Of a stretch of 64,000 nt of DNA, positions 27,394 through 38,455 are shown piece after piece (the first letter of the stretch is position 1; the number at the start of each line of letters is the position of its first letter). Below the pieces are notes generated by a model. It did not search any database and had not been told where the DNA came from. It saw only the letters and a program-made list of their open reading frames with translations. Origin of the DNA: Chrysomallon squamiferum (Eukaryota; Mollusca; Gastropoda; Neomphalida; Peltospiridae); assembly GCA_012295275.1 (NCBI GenBank), contig CM022673.1, positions 25,999,261-26,063,260 on the forward strand, given 5' to 3'. Made by a program: the position numbers and the translations under genes.

Positions 27394-27425
<32 letters not shown>

Positions 27426-28006
27426 TGTATGTATCTTCATACTCATTTATAAAAGAAAAGTATATTTGTTAACAATAATATTAACTGTGACCCCAAAAGG
27501 AACTAAATAACAACGCCAATCAGCTGCACATGATTATAACCTCTTCCATGTGAAATGTGAATTCTTTTCAAAAAAATAAAACAAACAAATAAATAAAAGC
27601 TTTCCAAAAAAAACATTTTTTTCTCTCTCTCTTTGCTCTGTTGATCATCATTTTTGTTTGTTCAGAGATCTATATTTAACTATTATTTCCCACTGGTTTG
27701 AAAGAAATGACATTTACACATGCATTGCTTCTTCAGCTCTCAGTTTGCGAATAAGATAGTTCAAGGAAGAAACTACAGTTCTTTTCAAGGCAAGGTCGTC
27801 TTGTTCCCTGAAAAAAAAAAAAAAAATTTTGTTAACAATATTTTTACTTTACATTAAATCAAATGATAGAAGATTACATTTTTTACTTAACAATAACATT
27901 TTGTTTTACTTTCACTTTTGCACTCTATACTTTAAAAGTCATGAAAAAAAATATACAGAAGTTTGTTGCTTGTGAATATGAAACTGAAAAGAGGGGAGAC
28001 AATTGG

Positions 28007-28049
<43 letters not shown>

Positions 28050-29257
28050 TTATGAATAAAAATAATTATATTTGTAATTTAAATAAGTTCCTAAAACATC
28101 TTCTTAAAACTTTATTTTCGAATACATATTTACTATTCGTAAAATGATGAGCTATTAAGTAAAATTTAATAATAAGTATTTTGATACTTTCAGTTCTATT
28201 CTTTTCTAAGAGGTGTACTATATAGCACAATTATTATATTATTTAGTGCATATTTAGTTGATTTATATTAATCAGCCAATCACCAACCTCGTATTTTAGT
28301 AGATTTATACTAATCAGCCAATCAGCAACCTCGTAGTTTAGTTGATTTATGCTAATCAACTGGTTTTCAACCTTTTTCATACCGCGACCCCTTATGAGCA
28401 AATTAGTATGACCAATGACCCCATTTAAAAATTTTGATTCAATAATATCTAGGGTTACCATATTTTCATCAACCAAAGATGGTTCAAAAAGAATCTATAT
28501 TCACTATGACGGGTCCCAAATCTATCTACACGTTTTTATTTATTCCTCCTTCCAAGTCAACATGAAAAAAAGTTAAGACATACCCTCGCTCAAGAACGAT
28601 CTCGCGACCCCCAGGTTGAAAATCTATGTGCTAATCAGCCAATCAGCAAACTTCTTATGTTTTAGTAGATTTATATTAAACAGCCAATCATCAGCCTTAT
28701 ATCACTGTTAATCTATATGACGTATTACTTTTCAGCCTGTGTTTGTTCTTTGGGGGAGATACGAACAGATCTTTTTCTTAGGTGATAATAAAAAATATCA
28801 AAATCTGACAATTAAATAATTATTGTAGGTAACAATTTATATTTGTACGTGTGCGAGCGTCACTGCCTTTCAGTGAATATAGGACTGTTTTACAATAATT
28901 ATATATACTCAGTCTTCAGGGACTTTTTTGATGAAATATTGTCAGACGTTTCTTCTATTTCATTGACTTGGTTTATTATCCTAAACCAATAGAATATGAT
29001 ATTGCCAACAGGTGGATTTGCATGTGAAGTTGTCAAGAAAAAAAAAGGGTCAATTTTGTAATTATATTACTGGCTCCAACTTTAGAGTTAAAATGAACGT
29101 GATAATAATATAATTTTGTAGTATTAGCAGTATTATATATATATATATAAAACGAAATATTTACGTACATGTTACGTTTTCGTGAATGGAATGCTGACAG
29201 TGATGTGATAGTGAACATGTAGATTAGAGCCAGGAGAACAACCTTGTGGAGGTACAT
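26919..29257 (-). CDS. calcitonin-like peptide hormone precursor, three coding exons (29257-29169, 27807-27718, 27078-26919)
   Basis: Joining three minus-strand exons gives a complete 112-residue secreted precursor. Residues 1-22 are a signal peptide (MYLHKVVLLALI then a hydrophobic run to SLSA). Residues 26-28 are basic (RKR). Residues 30-60 form an acidic/helical propeptide (EQDDLALKR...RAEEAMHV). K61-R62 is a convertase site. Residues 63-94 are a 32-residue peptide with cysteines at 64 and 73 (TCAVNLGNNHC), an amphipathic helix (LTESLDRATSQYNWLKTHL) and a terminal SP, followed by G95 as amide donor and KRRRRR. A tail of 11 residues ends at TAA. Calcitonin-family hormones are about 32 residues with an N-terminal disulfide ring and Pro-amide, and signal through class B GPCRs. 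The 8-residue gap between cysteines is longer than the 5 of vertebrate calcitonin. Introns are GT/AG and both junctions are phase 2. Seen: exons, phases, processing sites. Inferred: family. An unrelated amidated neuropeptide is the alternative. Confidence 0.75.
27124..27437. repeat. (ATGT)n array
   Basis: About 310 bases of ATGT with TG and AT interruptions lying in the intron between hormone exons 3 and 4. The overlapping YVCMYVCM-type ORFs are artefacts of this repeat. Confidence 0.9.
27718..27807 (-). CDS. calcitonin-like gene, exon 3: propeptide exon
   Basis: A 90-base exon: acceptor with a poly-T tract and CAG before 27807, then one base completing Met30, 29 codons (E31 to H59), then GT of codon 60. 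The donor is GTAAATGT. Only this donor restores the frame to the hormone exon (GT+A = Val60, then KR). Reading past it meets a stop at once, which is why the exon looks like a dead-end ORF unless spliced. Confidence 0.7.
28266..28690. repeat. CCAAT-bearing tandem repeat, copy 2
   Basis: The equivalent of 20851-21036, with four recognisable units, split by the hAT element at 28359-28629. Confidence 0.8.
28359..28629. mobile_element. hAT-type MITE, 271 bp
   Basis: Flanked by an exact 8-bp duplication GCTAATCA (28351-28358 and 28630-28637). Ends are ACTGGTTTTCAACCTTTTT with CCGCGACCCC and, inverted, ACATAGATTTTCAACCTGG with GGTCGCG. The 8-bp target and the TTCAACC/CGCGACCCC ends are typical of hAT non-autonomous elements. 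It interrupts the CCAAT repeat and is absent from copy 1. Confidence 0.85.
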
Positions 29258-29270
29258 GCTGATGTATTTT
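29169..29270 (-). CDS. calcitonin-like gene, exon 2: signal-peptide exon
   Basis: The acceptor is a long pyrimidine stretch ending TTTCTCTTTCAG just above 29270. Thirteen bases of 5' UTR precede the ATG at 29257-29255. The exon encodes M1 to N29 plus two bases (AT) of codon 30 and ends at donor GTACGTAAAT. A second possible donor five bases on (GTAAAT) would be phase 0 and fits neither downstream exon, so the first is preferred. The sequence is absent from duplicate copy 1. Confidence 0.72.
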
Positions 29271-29394
29271 CTGAAAGAGAAAGAAAAAAATTTAAATAAA
29301 AAAATGAATATAGTACATAACAAATTTATGAATATTAGTTAAAGAGCGGACTGTGAGATTAAGAACATGCTCATCTGTTGGTTAGTATACAATA

Positions 29395-29624
29395 CAGGGT
29401 GTCCCATAGGTTTCCATAGAAACGGTTTCATCTCAAGAAATGTATTATCAACGCCATTACAAGCATAACTCCAGCTGTGCTTGAACGTGTTCTTCAGCAG
29501 TGGAGGATTGAAATGTGTTTTCAACATAATGGCAGTCATGTAGAGCATGTTATATAAATAAAAATGGTTTTTCATATAAAAACGTTTATTTTTTCCTTTG
29601 TATGGAATTTTATGGGACACCCTA
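29395..29624 (+). mobile_element. internally deleted mariner-type element, 230 bp
   Basis: TA-flanked (29393-29394, 29625-29626) inverted termini CAGGGTGTCCCATA and TAGGGTGTCCCATA. Inside is the end of a transposase frame, so this is a deletion derivative and not a pure MITE. Confidence 0.8.
29447..29557 (+). pseudogene. mariner-type transposase C-terminal fragment
   Basis: Thirty-six open codons to TAA read INAITSITPAVLERVLQQW, RIEMCFQHNGSHVEHVI. The ITP..L..V...W..R...C...NG.H.EH pattern is the usual C-terminus of IS630/mariner-type transposases. The catalytic region is absent. Confidence 0.75.
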
Positions 29625-29714
29625 TAGTACAAATGAATGGAATGTTGGACTCAGATTTGTTGAGTTTCAGGAGAACTCCACTCTTCACATTGGAAATAAA
29701 TGTTCCCTTTTTTC

Positions 29715-30170
29715 GTTCTGGTGTTGTGTTCTGGTGTTGGGTTCTGCTGTTGTGTTCTGGTGTTGTGTTCTGGTGTTGTGTTCTGGTGTTGTGTTCTAGT
29801 GTTGATTTCTGGTGTTTTGTTCTGGTGTTGTGTTCTGGTGTTGGGTTCTAGTGTTGTTTTCTTGTGTAGTTTTCTGGTGTTGTTTTCTGGTGTTGGGTTC
29901 TGGTGTTGATTTCTGGTGTTGTGTTCTGGTGTTGTTTTCTGGTGTTGTGTTCTGGTGTTGTTTTCTGGTGTTGGGTTCTGGTGTTAGGTTCTGGTGTTGT
30001 GTTCTGGTGTTGTTTTCTGGTGTTGTTTTCTGGTGTTAGGTTCTGGTGTTGTTTTCTGGTGTTGGGTTCTGGTGTTGGGTTCTGGTGTTGGGTTCTGGTG
30101 TTAGGTTCTGGTGTTTATTTCTGGTGTTGGGTTCTGCTGTTGGGTTCTGGTTTTGCTGTTGGGTTCTGGT
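29715..30170. repeat. 13-bp minisatellite, about 35 units
   Basis: Tandem TTCTGGTGTTGTG with variants (TTGGG, TTTTT, TAGGG last bases). The plus strand is almost free of A. Because 13 is not a multiple of 3, all three plus frames repeat the same 13-residue pattern and stay open; these ORFs are not taken as genes. Confidence 0.9.
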
Positions 30171-30767
30171 TCTTGCATTGGTCTGTCATCATCTGGCGTC
30201 CATCCTGAAATTCTCCATCGACTGCAGTCAGAGGATGATCTACTTGAAGTCATTGCATTGTCAGAGTCTTGAGTGAACAGGAATTTACACATATTTCTGA
30301 CATTTTGAGGAATTATACATATGTATGTGTATATATATATATATATACACATATATACATATATACAAGGCTCCATTGCCTTAGTTCAACGATAGTGCTA
30401 TAGAGTCAAGAAGAAAAAAAAAAAAAATAATAATAATAATAAAAAAAAAAAAAACATAAAAGAAGAAAAATTTTTAAAACAAAAAAATATAAGCCATCGT
30501 ATGTTGCTTTTATTTCTTAATTATTAAGTAAAATAATTCTCTGGGTTACCCAGTTAGTAATTCTATTTTCAACTTGTTTTTTAAGATCATGCTAATCCCT
30601 TTGATAATTTGATGGAAATGGCATTCTTCTTTCATAAGAAGAAGCAGACAGACAAAAAATATAATCACCTTTATCGAGTTTAGTCTTTAAAAGTCACGAG
30701 TCTCAGATTAAATTATTGATTCTCACCACAAAAAAAAAAAAAAAAAAAAAAAAAGAAAAGAAAAGTG

Positions 30768-30856
<89 letters not shown>

Positions 30857-32657
30857 TAATAATAAATAATAATAATAAGAAGAAGAAGAAGAAGAAGAAA
30901 AGAATTAAGAAAAAAAATTAAAAAGGAAAAAAAAATAAAAATAAATATCAAGAACTACAACAAAGTTATATTCAAACCTATCCATGGATTTTTTAAAAAA
31001 ATTTAAATTATTTTTTTTATTTTGTTCATCAGTTAATTTGTCGACTAACAGTTTTCATTAATTTGTCAGCACTGAAGTAAATTTATCCACACATTTTTAT
31101 ACATATCATGGTTTGCTTTGATCTTTTTTTCATAAAAGGCTGATTGTCTGAAATTTCTCGAGCATTTATCGATAACTGGCCAGGAATAAAAATTCTTAAC
31201 GATCCTCCGTATTGTTTATTTATAAAACAAAAAAAGTAATATAAATACTAAAAACCAAAACCAAAAAAACAACAACAAACAAACAAACAAAGAAAAAACA
31301 ACCTTTCATCTCTACCAGTCATAATTGTTAATTATACGTTTGTAGCAGATTATGAAAATGTTTACGTCAAGTCGTTAAAAGTTGCTTTTATTATTTTTAT
31401 CGGATGATTATTTTCCGCAGCTAATGAAATCGTATACGGCTTGCTGGCAACGCAATAAAATAATTCAACTTTAAATAATCATACACAATAATTAATTTCA
31501 AAAACGCTGTGTTGTTCGTATATTACAATAATATATTCATATTTTACGCGACAAGACAAACTGATAGACAGTCATCTACTACGAGTCCAACGTTGAACAA
31601 AACATTAATCAGGAGCAAAAAAAAAAAAAAAAAAAGAAAGAAGAAGAAACAAAACCCATTAGAAATTATGAATGTGACTCTTGATCTAAAGGAGAATAAC
31701 TGCTATGCTGTATATTCAGTATATTCCACGTAACCAGCAATTTTATACCATTCCACTAACGTTGACTTAAAATAAAGACGCCGTACGACATGGTTTCAGA
31801 GTAGTGTTATTAAATATTAGTTTTAGTACTAGGCGCAAAATGTGTGTAACAAAAATGATTTTTCAGACTTCTATATCTTCTCATACATCTTTAATAACTA
31901 TAAACATTTAGTTGTTTTTGTTATTGTCGTTGTTGTTGTTGTTGTTTTCATTTTAATTTCTCTAAAATCTATCCACAGACGTCTTCTGTCATTCTTTAAT
32001 ATGAAATAAAATATTAAAATTAAGAATCTTGAAATCAACATGCACACACGCACACACACCCACACACACATCCTAGACAAAATAGTAACTATAAAACAAA
32101 ACTTAGAAAGCAAATTTAAAAAAATTAAAATAATTTAATAGCCGTAACAATATTAATGATTATGATGACGATAATGACAATTTTGACAAATGTTTAAATA
32201 AAAACAAGATTTAAATAAAATAAAATAAAATAAAATAAAATAAAGCAGACTGCCCGACTTATCTCGCTTCCTGCTTATCTCCTAACGATTAGAAAACGTT
32301 GATCTCGTAGAAGACTGTTTGCAGTGTTATATTTAATCTGTGGCAAAGGCGTTCTGTGATATTGTTTTGTTTTTACGCAAGTGAGACTGACTGTGAATTA
32401 GTTTCAGTAAGGCCACCTGAGACCGAATAAAAACCAGCCCTTGCCTCTAATATTAACCTTATTTAATTAGATAATCAAAGGTAGTGCATGCTAGGAACCG
32501 CCCAGCCGAATCACATCGATAGTGACATTTGCACGACGTGTTCTTTTATACTTCATTTTCCAATATCGTTTATATTAAGACAACCACTAGAAAGATAGTC
32601 TTATTAATAATAAAAATGCATCAAGCAAAAATTTGTTTAAAAAAGTAATAATAATAA

Positions 32658-32690
<33 letters not shown>

Positions 32691-32742
32691 TGTTGTAAAA
32701 TTGGTAAGACCGTACTTCGTATATATTATTATACACTGACTG
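30171..32742. other. gene-free AT-rich interval
   Basis: Apart from the ATA array, it holds AT dinucleotides (30331-30347), A-tracts, an AAAAT array (32217-32245) and an AAT array (about 32655-32690). No coding or RNA feature recognised. Confidence 0.6.
30767..30900. repeat. (ATA)n(AGA)n microsatellite
   Basis: About 110 bases of ATA/AAT trinucleotides followed by AGA trinucleotides, preceded by an A-tract. Confidence 0.95.
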
Positions 32743-34176
32743 TCATGTTTTCTACGTCAAAGAAATACAAGAATACGTACATATTTTTAAAAAGTGAAAC
32801 TTTTTGGTTTAACGTACTTACTACGTCAAATAAATACTAGAATACGTATATATTTTTAAAAAGTGAAACCTTGGTTAACATATTTTCTACGTCAAAGAAA
32901 TACTAGAATACGTATATATTTTTAAAAAGTGAAACTACGTTTAAAAAGCTTTCTACTTCAAAGAAATACTAGTATATGTATATATTTATAAAAAATGAAA
33001 CTGTCTTTAACATGCTTTCTACGTTAAAGAAATACTAGAATACGTATATATTATTAAAAAGTGAACTTTGTTTAACATGGTTTCTATGTCAAAGAAACAG
33101 GAGAATACGAATATATTTTTAAAATGTGAAACTTTGTTTAACATGCTTTCTACCTCAAAGAATACTAGAATACGCAGATATTTTTAAATGTGAAACTTTG
33201 TTAACACGCTTTCTACGTCAAATAAATACTAGAATACGTATATATTTTCAAAAAGTGATACTTTTTTGTTTAACTTACTACGTTAAATTACTACGTTATA
33301 TTTCAAAATGTGAAACTTTGTTTAATATGCTTTCTACGTCAAAGAAATACTAGAATACGTATATATTTTTAAAATGTGAAACTTTGTTTAAAATGCTTTC
33401 TAAGTCAAAGAAATACTAGAATACGTATATATTTTCAAAAAGTGATACTTTTTTGTTTAACTTACTACGTTAAATTACTACGTTATATTTTAAAATGTGA
33501 AACTTTGTTTAATATGCTTTCTACGTCAAAGAAATACTAGAATACGCAGATATTTTTAAAAAGTGAAACTTTGTTAACTTGCTTTCTACGTCAAAGAAAT
33601 ACTAGAATACCTATATATTTTTAAAATGTGAAACCTTTTTAACATGCTTTCTACGTCAAAGAAATACTGGAATACGTATATATATATTATTAAAAAGTGA
33701 ACTTTATTTAATTGCTTTCTACGTCAAAGAAATACTAATATAAATATACATTTTTAAAAAGTATACATTTTCAAAAAAAGAATGAAATTTTTGTTTATTT
33801 AATTACTTACTACGTCAAAGAAATACTAGAATACGTATATATTTTCAAAAAGTGAAACCTTGGTTAACATGCTTTCTACGTCAAAGAAATACTAGAATAA
33901 ATATATATTTTTAAAAAGTGAAACATTGGTTAACATGCTTTCTAAGTCAAAGAAATATTAGAATAAGTATATATTTTTAAAATGTGAAACTTTGTTTAAC
34001 ATGCTTTCTAAGTCAAAGAAATATTAGAATACATATATATTTTTAAATGTGAACATTTGTTTAACATGCTTTCTACGTCAAAGAAATACTAGAATGCGTG
34101 TATATATCTTTAAAAAGTGAAACTTTTTCAACGTGTTTTCTACGTAAAAGAAAATACTAGAATATGTATATATTTC
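32743..34176. repeat. satellite-like array, about 68-bp unit, about 20 copies
   Basis: Each unit has TTTCTACGTCAAAGAAATAC, TAGAATACGTATATATTTTT, AAAAAGTGAAACTTTGTTTA and ACATGC in order. Two units (starting near 33218 and 33402) carry the same extra segment with TTACTACGTTAAATTACTAC, showing amplification of a longer block. Confidence 0.92.
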
Positions 34177-34205
34177 TGAACATATAAACGGTTTCGGTTT
34201 TTTTA

Positions 34206-34206
<1 letters not shown>

Positions 34207-34292
<86 letters not shown>
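34207..34292. repeat. (AAT)n microsatellite
   Basis: About 85 bases of AAT directly after the 68-bp array. Confidence 0.95.
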
Positions 34293-34584
34293 CATAATAA
34301 GGTAACAGTCAGGACGATTTTAACATGCGAAGTGCTGTAGACATTTTGTACATCAATGAAATATTGAAAAAGCATGTTTTGTATATGTCCATTCTTAATT
34401 TCTTTATGAGATTGTAAGAAGATATTTGTTATCGAAGCTTCAGAACTGGATTAATTATTTACTACATCTCTCTGATAAAGAATTAATAACTTTTAAAAAT
34501 AATCGTATCATGTATAAATTCCACTTTAAAATATAGACGTGTATGTTTTATAGATGTTATAAGTGTCAGGCACATTTTTTTGAA

Positions 34585-34742
<158 letters not shown>

Positions 34743-34780
34743 TCTACCAGAAAACAAACACACCCACCAGAAAACAAACA

Positions 34781-34827
34781 CACACACACCCACACCCACA
34801 CCCACACCCACACCCACACCCACACAT
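34781..34827. repeat. (CCCACA)n microsatellite
   Basis: CA then about six CCCACA hexamers, just after the TC tract. Confidence 0.93.
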
Positions 34828-36767
34828 ACACACACAAACACAAACCCACATAAAAAGACAAAAAAAAAATACAACAACAAAAAACCTACACATATACATA
34901 TGTTAGATATAACCAAATGACAAAGCGCACGCATGGTGGTATAATTATTAATGTTAGTGGTTCATTAGGCAACATTACTCATCAGGACATCATAAGCCGA
35001 GGTGGGGAAGTGCATATAAAATATACTTTGCTACTAATCGGAAAAAAAACAGCGAGTTTCTTTTGAAAAATAACGAGTGCGTTCTTTTAGAGTCGTTAAA
35101 CAATAATGAATGCATAATGCCTCTTATTTTAATTATTTGGCAGAGAAACAGAGTATAATACGGAATATTGAATATTTATGGAATTTTGCACTTCAAAACC
35201 TAATAGCGACAGAAAACTATAGTTACATTTTTTCAAATTGAATTAAAGAATACTTTGGGAAGTAAAAACTGGAGCATTGTCGGTATTTTCACAATTTAGA
35301 ATCCATTAAGAAAATACGTAACACAGATTGATTGAAAGCAGGAGCAGTGTAAATGCGTTTCCTTTTGTGTGGTACTTGAGGCTGTTTACCGTCTTTAGAA
35401 CTATGAGCTTTGGAAGGAAGATTCTGCTCACGAATATTATATTTAATTAATGAATTAATCGGACATTTTTCAGTAGCGAATCCATACTGAGAGTCCTGAG
35501 AAATATCTCACATACGTCTTAAGTGATCGTCTTGAATCACGTGCCAGCCTGTGAGAATTATTAATAAGAAACACTGAGTGAAAAAACCGAGTACAAATAA
35601 AAATAATTAATTATTTTGTATATATGATTATTAGATCTGCGGCGAAAAGACTGCTGTATGTTGCAGAAATAAGTCATTTTAAAAGTCGCTGTATTCATAC
35701 AGTGGCTAAAACACATTCTTAATAAATCTAATCAAGAAGAAGTGTTGTAAAAGTGTTGTAAAAGAAAAAGCAGCAGGCAAAGTTTTATAGATATTAATAC
35801 AACATATCGAAGCAAAAGGCTAGTTTATCGTAATTCACCTTTTTGTTTAACAAAATTGTATCCTTACAGTTGTTCTTTAAAAGTTTGAATTATGAATTCA
35901 ATCTATTTAAATGATTCCTATCCTGTCGCTCCACAGCTAACTTTTTGAATTACGATCCTGATCAAATAATGAAAGATCCTTAGTAAACCGATCACTATGG
36001 CTTGAATTACGATCTTGAAAAAACAAAAAATGATTCTTTACGTTTTACCATATATCTTTAAAATATCCTACAGAATTATGAGCAACAAAAAGGCACACTC
36101 TAAATAGTTTACCGTATAGCTTTAGAAATAACTTTTTGAATTAAAACGCTGGATAAAAACAACAACAACAACAACAACAACAAAAACAATTAAAAAAAAT
36201 AAAAAATAAAAGAAAAGGTAAGAAAGAAAGAAAAATAAAAAGGAAAATAGTCTGTTTAAAATGATCCCTAACGTTTAAAGTGTCGCTTTAAAAGTATCTT
36301 ATTGAATTATGACCTTTGTAACGATATGTGTGCTTAAAATGATCCTATATCGCGTTACTTCGTATCTTCGCTGTTTATGTAAATGTGCTCATAGTTCTTT
36401 ACACATTCATTTAACAGTTTTAGAAATGATTGTTCTAAGACAACTTGAATGTTCGACATTATTTTATACTGATCAGGAAAAAGGTAAAGGAAAAAAAAAA
36501 CAAGAAAGAAGAAAAGATATGGTTTTGTTGTTATTCTGTATAGTTTATCATTAAATATCTTGCTTCCTTTACATCTGCTAAAATATATTTTATCAGCGAA
36601 CATTTTTAGAATCTGAATAAACATATGTATCCAGAATGAAGAACTTCTAAGGTCGAACACAGAATTTTAATGTTTACTAAAAGATGAAAATAACTGGAAT
36701 AATAGATGAAATATTTTGAGAAAATCTAATTATTTGCATTCGGCTGCTCTTAATAAAAAAATACTTC
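34828..36767. other. gene-free interval
   Basis: Less repetitive, moderately AT-rich. Small islands (for example 35470-35560 with CACGTG) have short chance-length open frames only. AAC array at about 36160-36182. Confidence 0.55.
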
Positions 36768-36865
36768 ATTGCCACTGCTACTACTCCAACTACTAACACC
36801 ACCACCACCATTACTACTACTACGACTACCACTATCACCACCACCACTACTAATACTGCTACTTC

Positions 36866-36898
<33 letters not shown>

Positions 36899-37093
36899 AA
36901 ATAAGAAGACGAAGAAGAAAAAGTAGAGCAAATATTGTAATCATCATCATCGTCATCATCGACATTATAATTATCATCATTATCAATACAATCTTGCTAT
37001 TATTATTACTACTACAGAAATATATACACATACGTACATACATACATACATACATACTACTACTACTACTACAACTACTACTACTACCACCAC

Positions 37094-37176
<83 letters not shown>
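36768..37176. repeat. compound trinucleotide array (ACT/ACC, AAT, ATT)
   Basis: CTA/CCA trinucleotides, then AAT, CATA tetranucleotides, CTA and a pure TTA run at 37095-37176. The P/L/I-rich ORF of 138 residues here is repeat-derived. Confidence 0.9.
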
Positions 37177-37177
<1 letters not shown>

Positions 37178-37663
37178 TTTATTGATAAAGTTTTGGTTAT
37201 TTAAGAAATTTGATATCAGACACATGATACATAACTGTGTAAAATAAAAGAAAATAGTAATAATAAATTTTACAAAAGAAATAAAAAGAAGATAATACAA
37301 TTCGGATATATCTGCGAGCTTACCGCTGTGTTTGCTGGACACATCCTGCTTAACAGAACATATTTCTAATATGCAAAGCTAGAAGTTAAATAAAAGCCGC
37401 TAATTACAGATACTGAATAATTACATTTGCCAACCCGTAGATTCATTTCCGTGCGTCAATTGTACTGGTAAATTGGTCATCTGACAGAGAACGTATTGAA
37501 ATGTAACATTATACACATATACGGATATGAAAAGTATTCTTGAGATGTTCCTTTAATATAGTTTAAATTAGATGCGAGGTTATGAGTAGGCAACTGTCTG
37601 CATTTTAAATGACGGAACTGAAATAAGAAATTAAAAGAAAACAAAAACAAGGCTTTTATTTTG

Positions 37664-37732
<69 letters not shown>

Positions 37733-38409
37733 TTTTTTTTTTTATTTTTTTTTTTTTTTGAAGAAATCGTATTTTAGGTTGTCATATTTTATTTATTTAT
37801 TTATTTATTGACTTTATTTAATATTAAACTAGCAATTAAATGAAGAATGATAAATGGTGAAACAAAATTCTATTTTATTTATTATTGTTTTCAATGAATA
37901 AAAATATATTTTAATGTTTGTTTTTTGGTTGTTTGTTTTTTTTAAATTCTGTTTTATAGTAACAGTAGTATCCTTTATCACAAATGAAGCATGTTTCAAT
38001 TACACCTATTGAACTTTGCACAGACAGCATCGACACACTATTTACTTTAACACATCAGTCAAAGAACGCTGTCTGTAACGGGATAATAAGCTACACTGAG
38101 GTCGTATTGCATTCATTCATATAGACAAATAATTCCTAAAATTATTAACTTTAAAAACCAACAGAGAAAAGGTTATGGTAATTTATATTACATTTCAAGC
38201 CGCATCCCACAAGTTTGTTGATTTTCTCATTAAATTAATTTACTTTATTAAATTTATTTGTCTAAGCCTGAGAAATAAAGACAAATTTATTTTTCATTAG
38301 TCGAGATTTCTTTTAAAGACACAACCAATACTCTGCCCTTATTTTATTTTATTTTTATTTCTTTATTATTTCTAATTTTTTAAAGAAAAAGAATAGTTAT
38401 GGTATCAAG

Positions 38410-38455
<46 letters not shown>

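Larger units (their letters stand above)
23690..28780. repeat. duplication copy 2, left part (carries hormone exons 3 and 4)
   Basis: Collinear with 16.56-21.13 kb of copy 1. It is longer because it keeps an extra span of about 850 bases with the hormone exon and an ATGT array, and because of transposon insertions at 24126-24384 and 28359-28629. Remaining sequence is AT-rich with AAT, CTAT and AT microsatellites. Confidence 0.75.

Noticed and set aside
27124-27510. ORFs of 90-128 residues rich in Cys, Met, Tyr and Val on the plus strand, and His/Thr-rich on the minus
   Set aside because: Direct translation of an ATGT array; overlapping frames give the same pattern.
29564-30276. Three overlapping Cys/Val/Leu/Gly-rich ORFs
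   Set aside because: All three frames of a 13-bp minisatellite; no start context, domain or splice support.
32743-34176. CRISPR-like array
   Set aside because: Repeats are contiguous with no unique spacers, and the genome is animal.
35470-35555. Minus-strand acceptor CTCACAG followed by 25 open codons
   Set aside because: Length expected by chance, no phase partner, no family resemblance.
36769-37342. ORFs of 101-138 residues rich in Leu, Ile, Pro or Val
   Set aside because: Translation of trinucleotide arrays, open on both strands.
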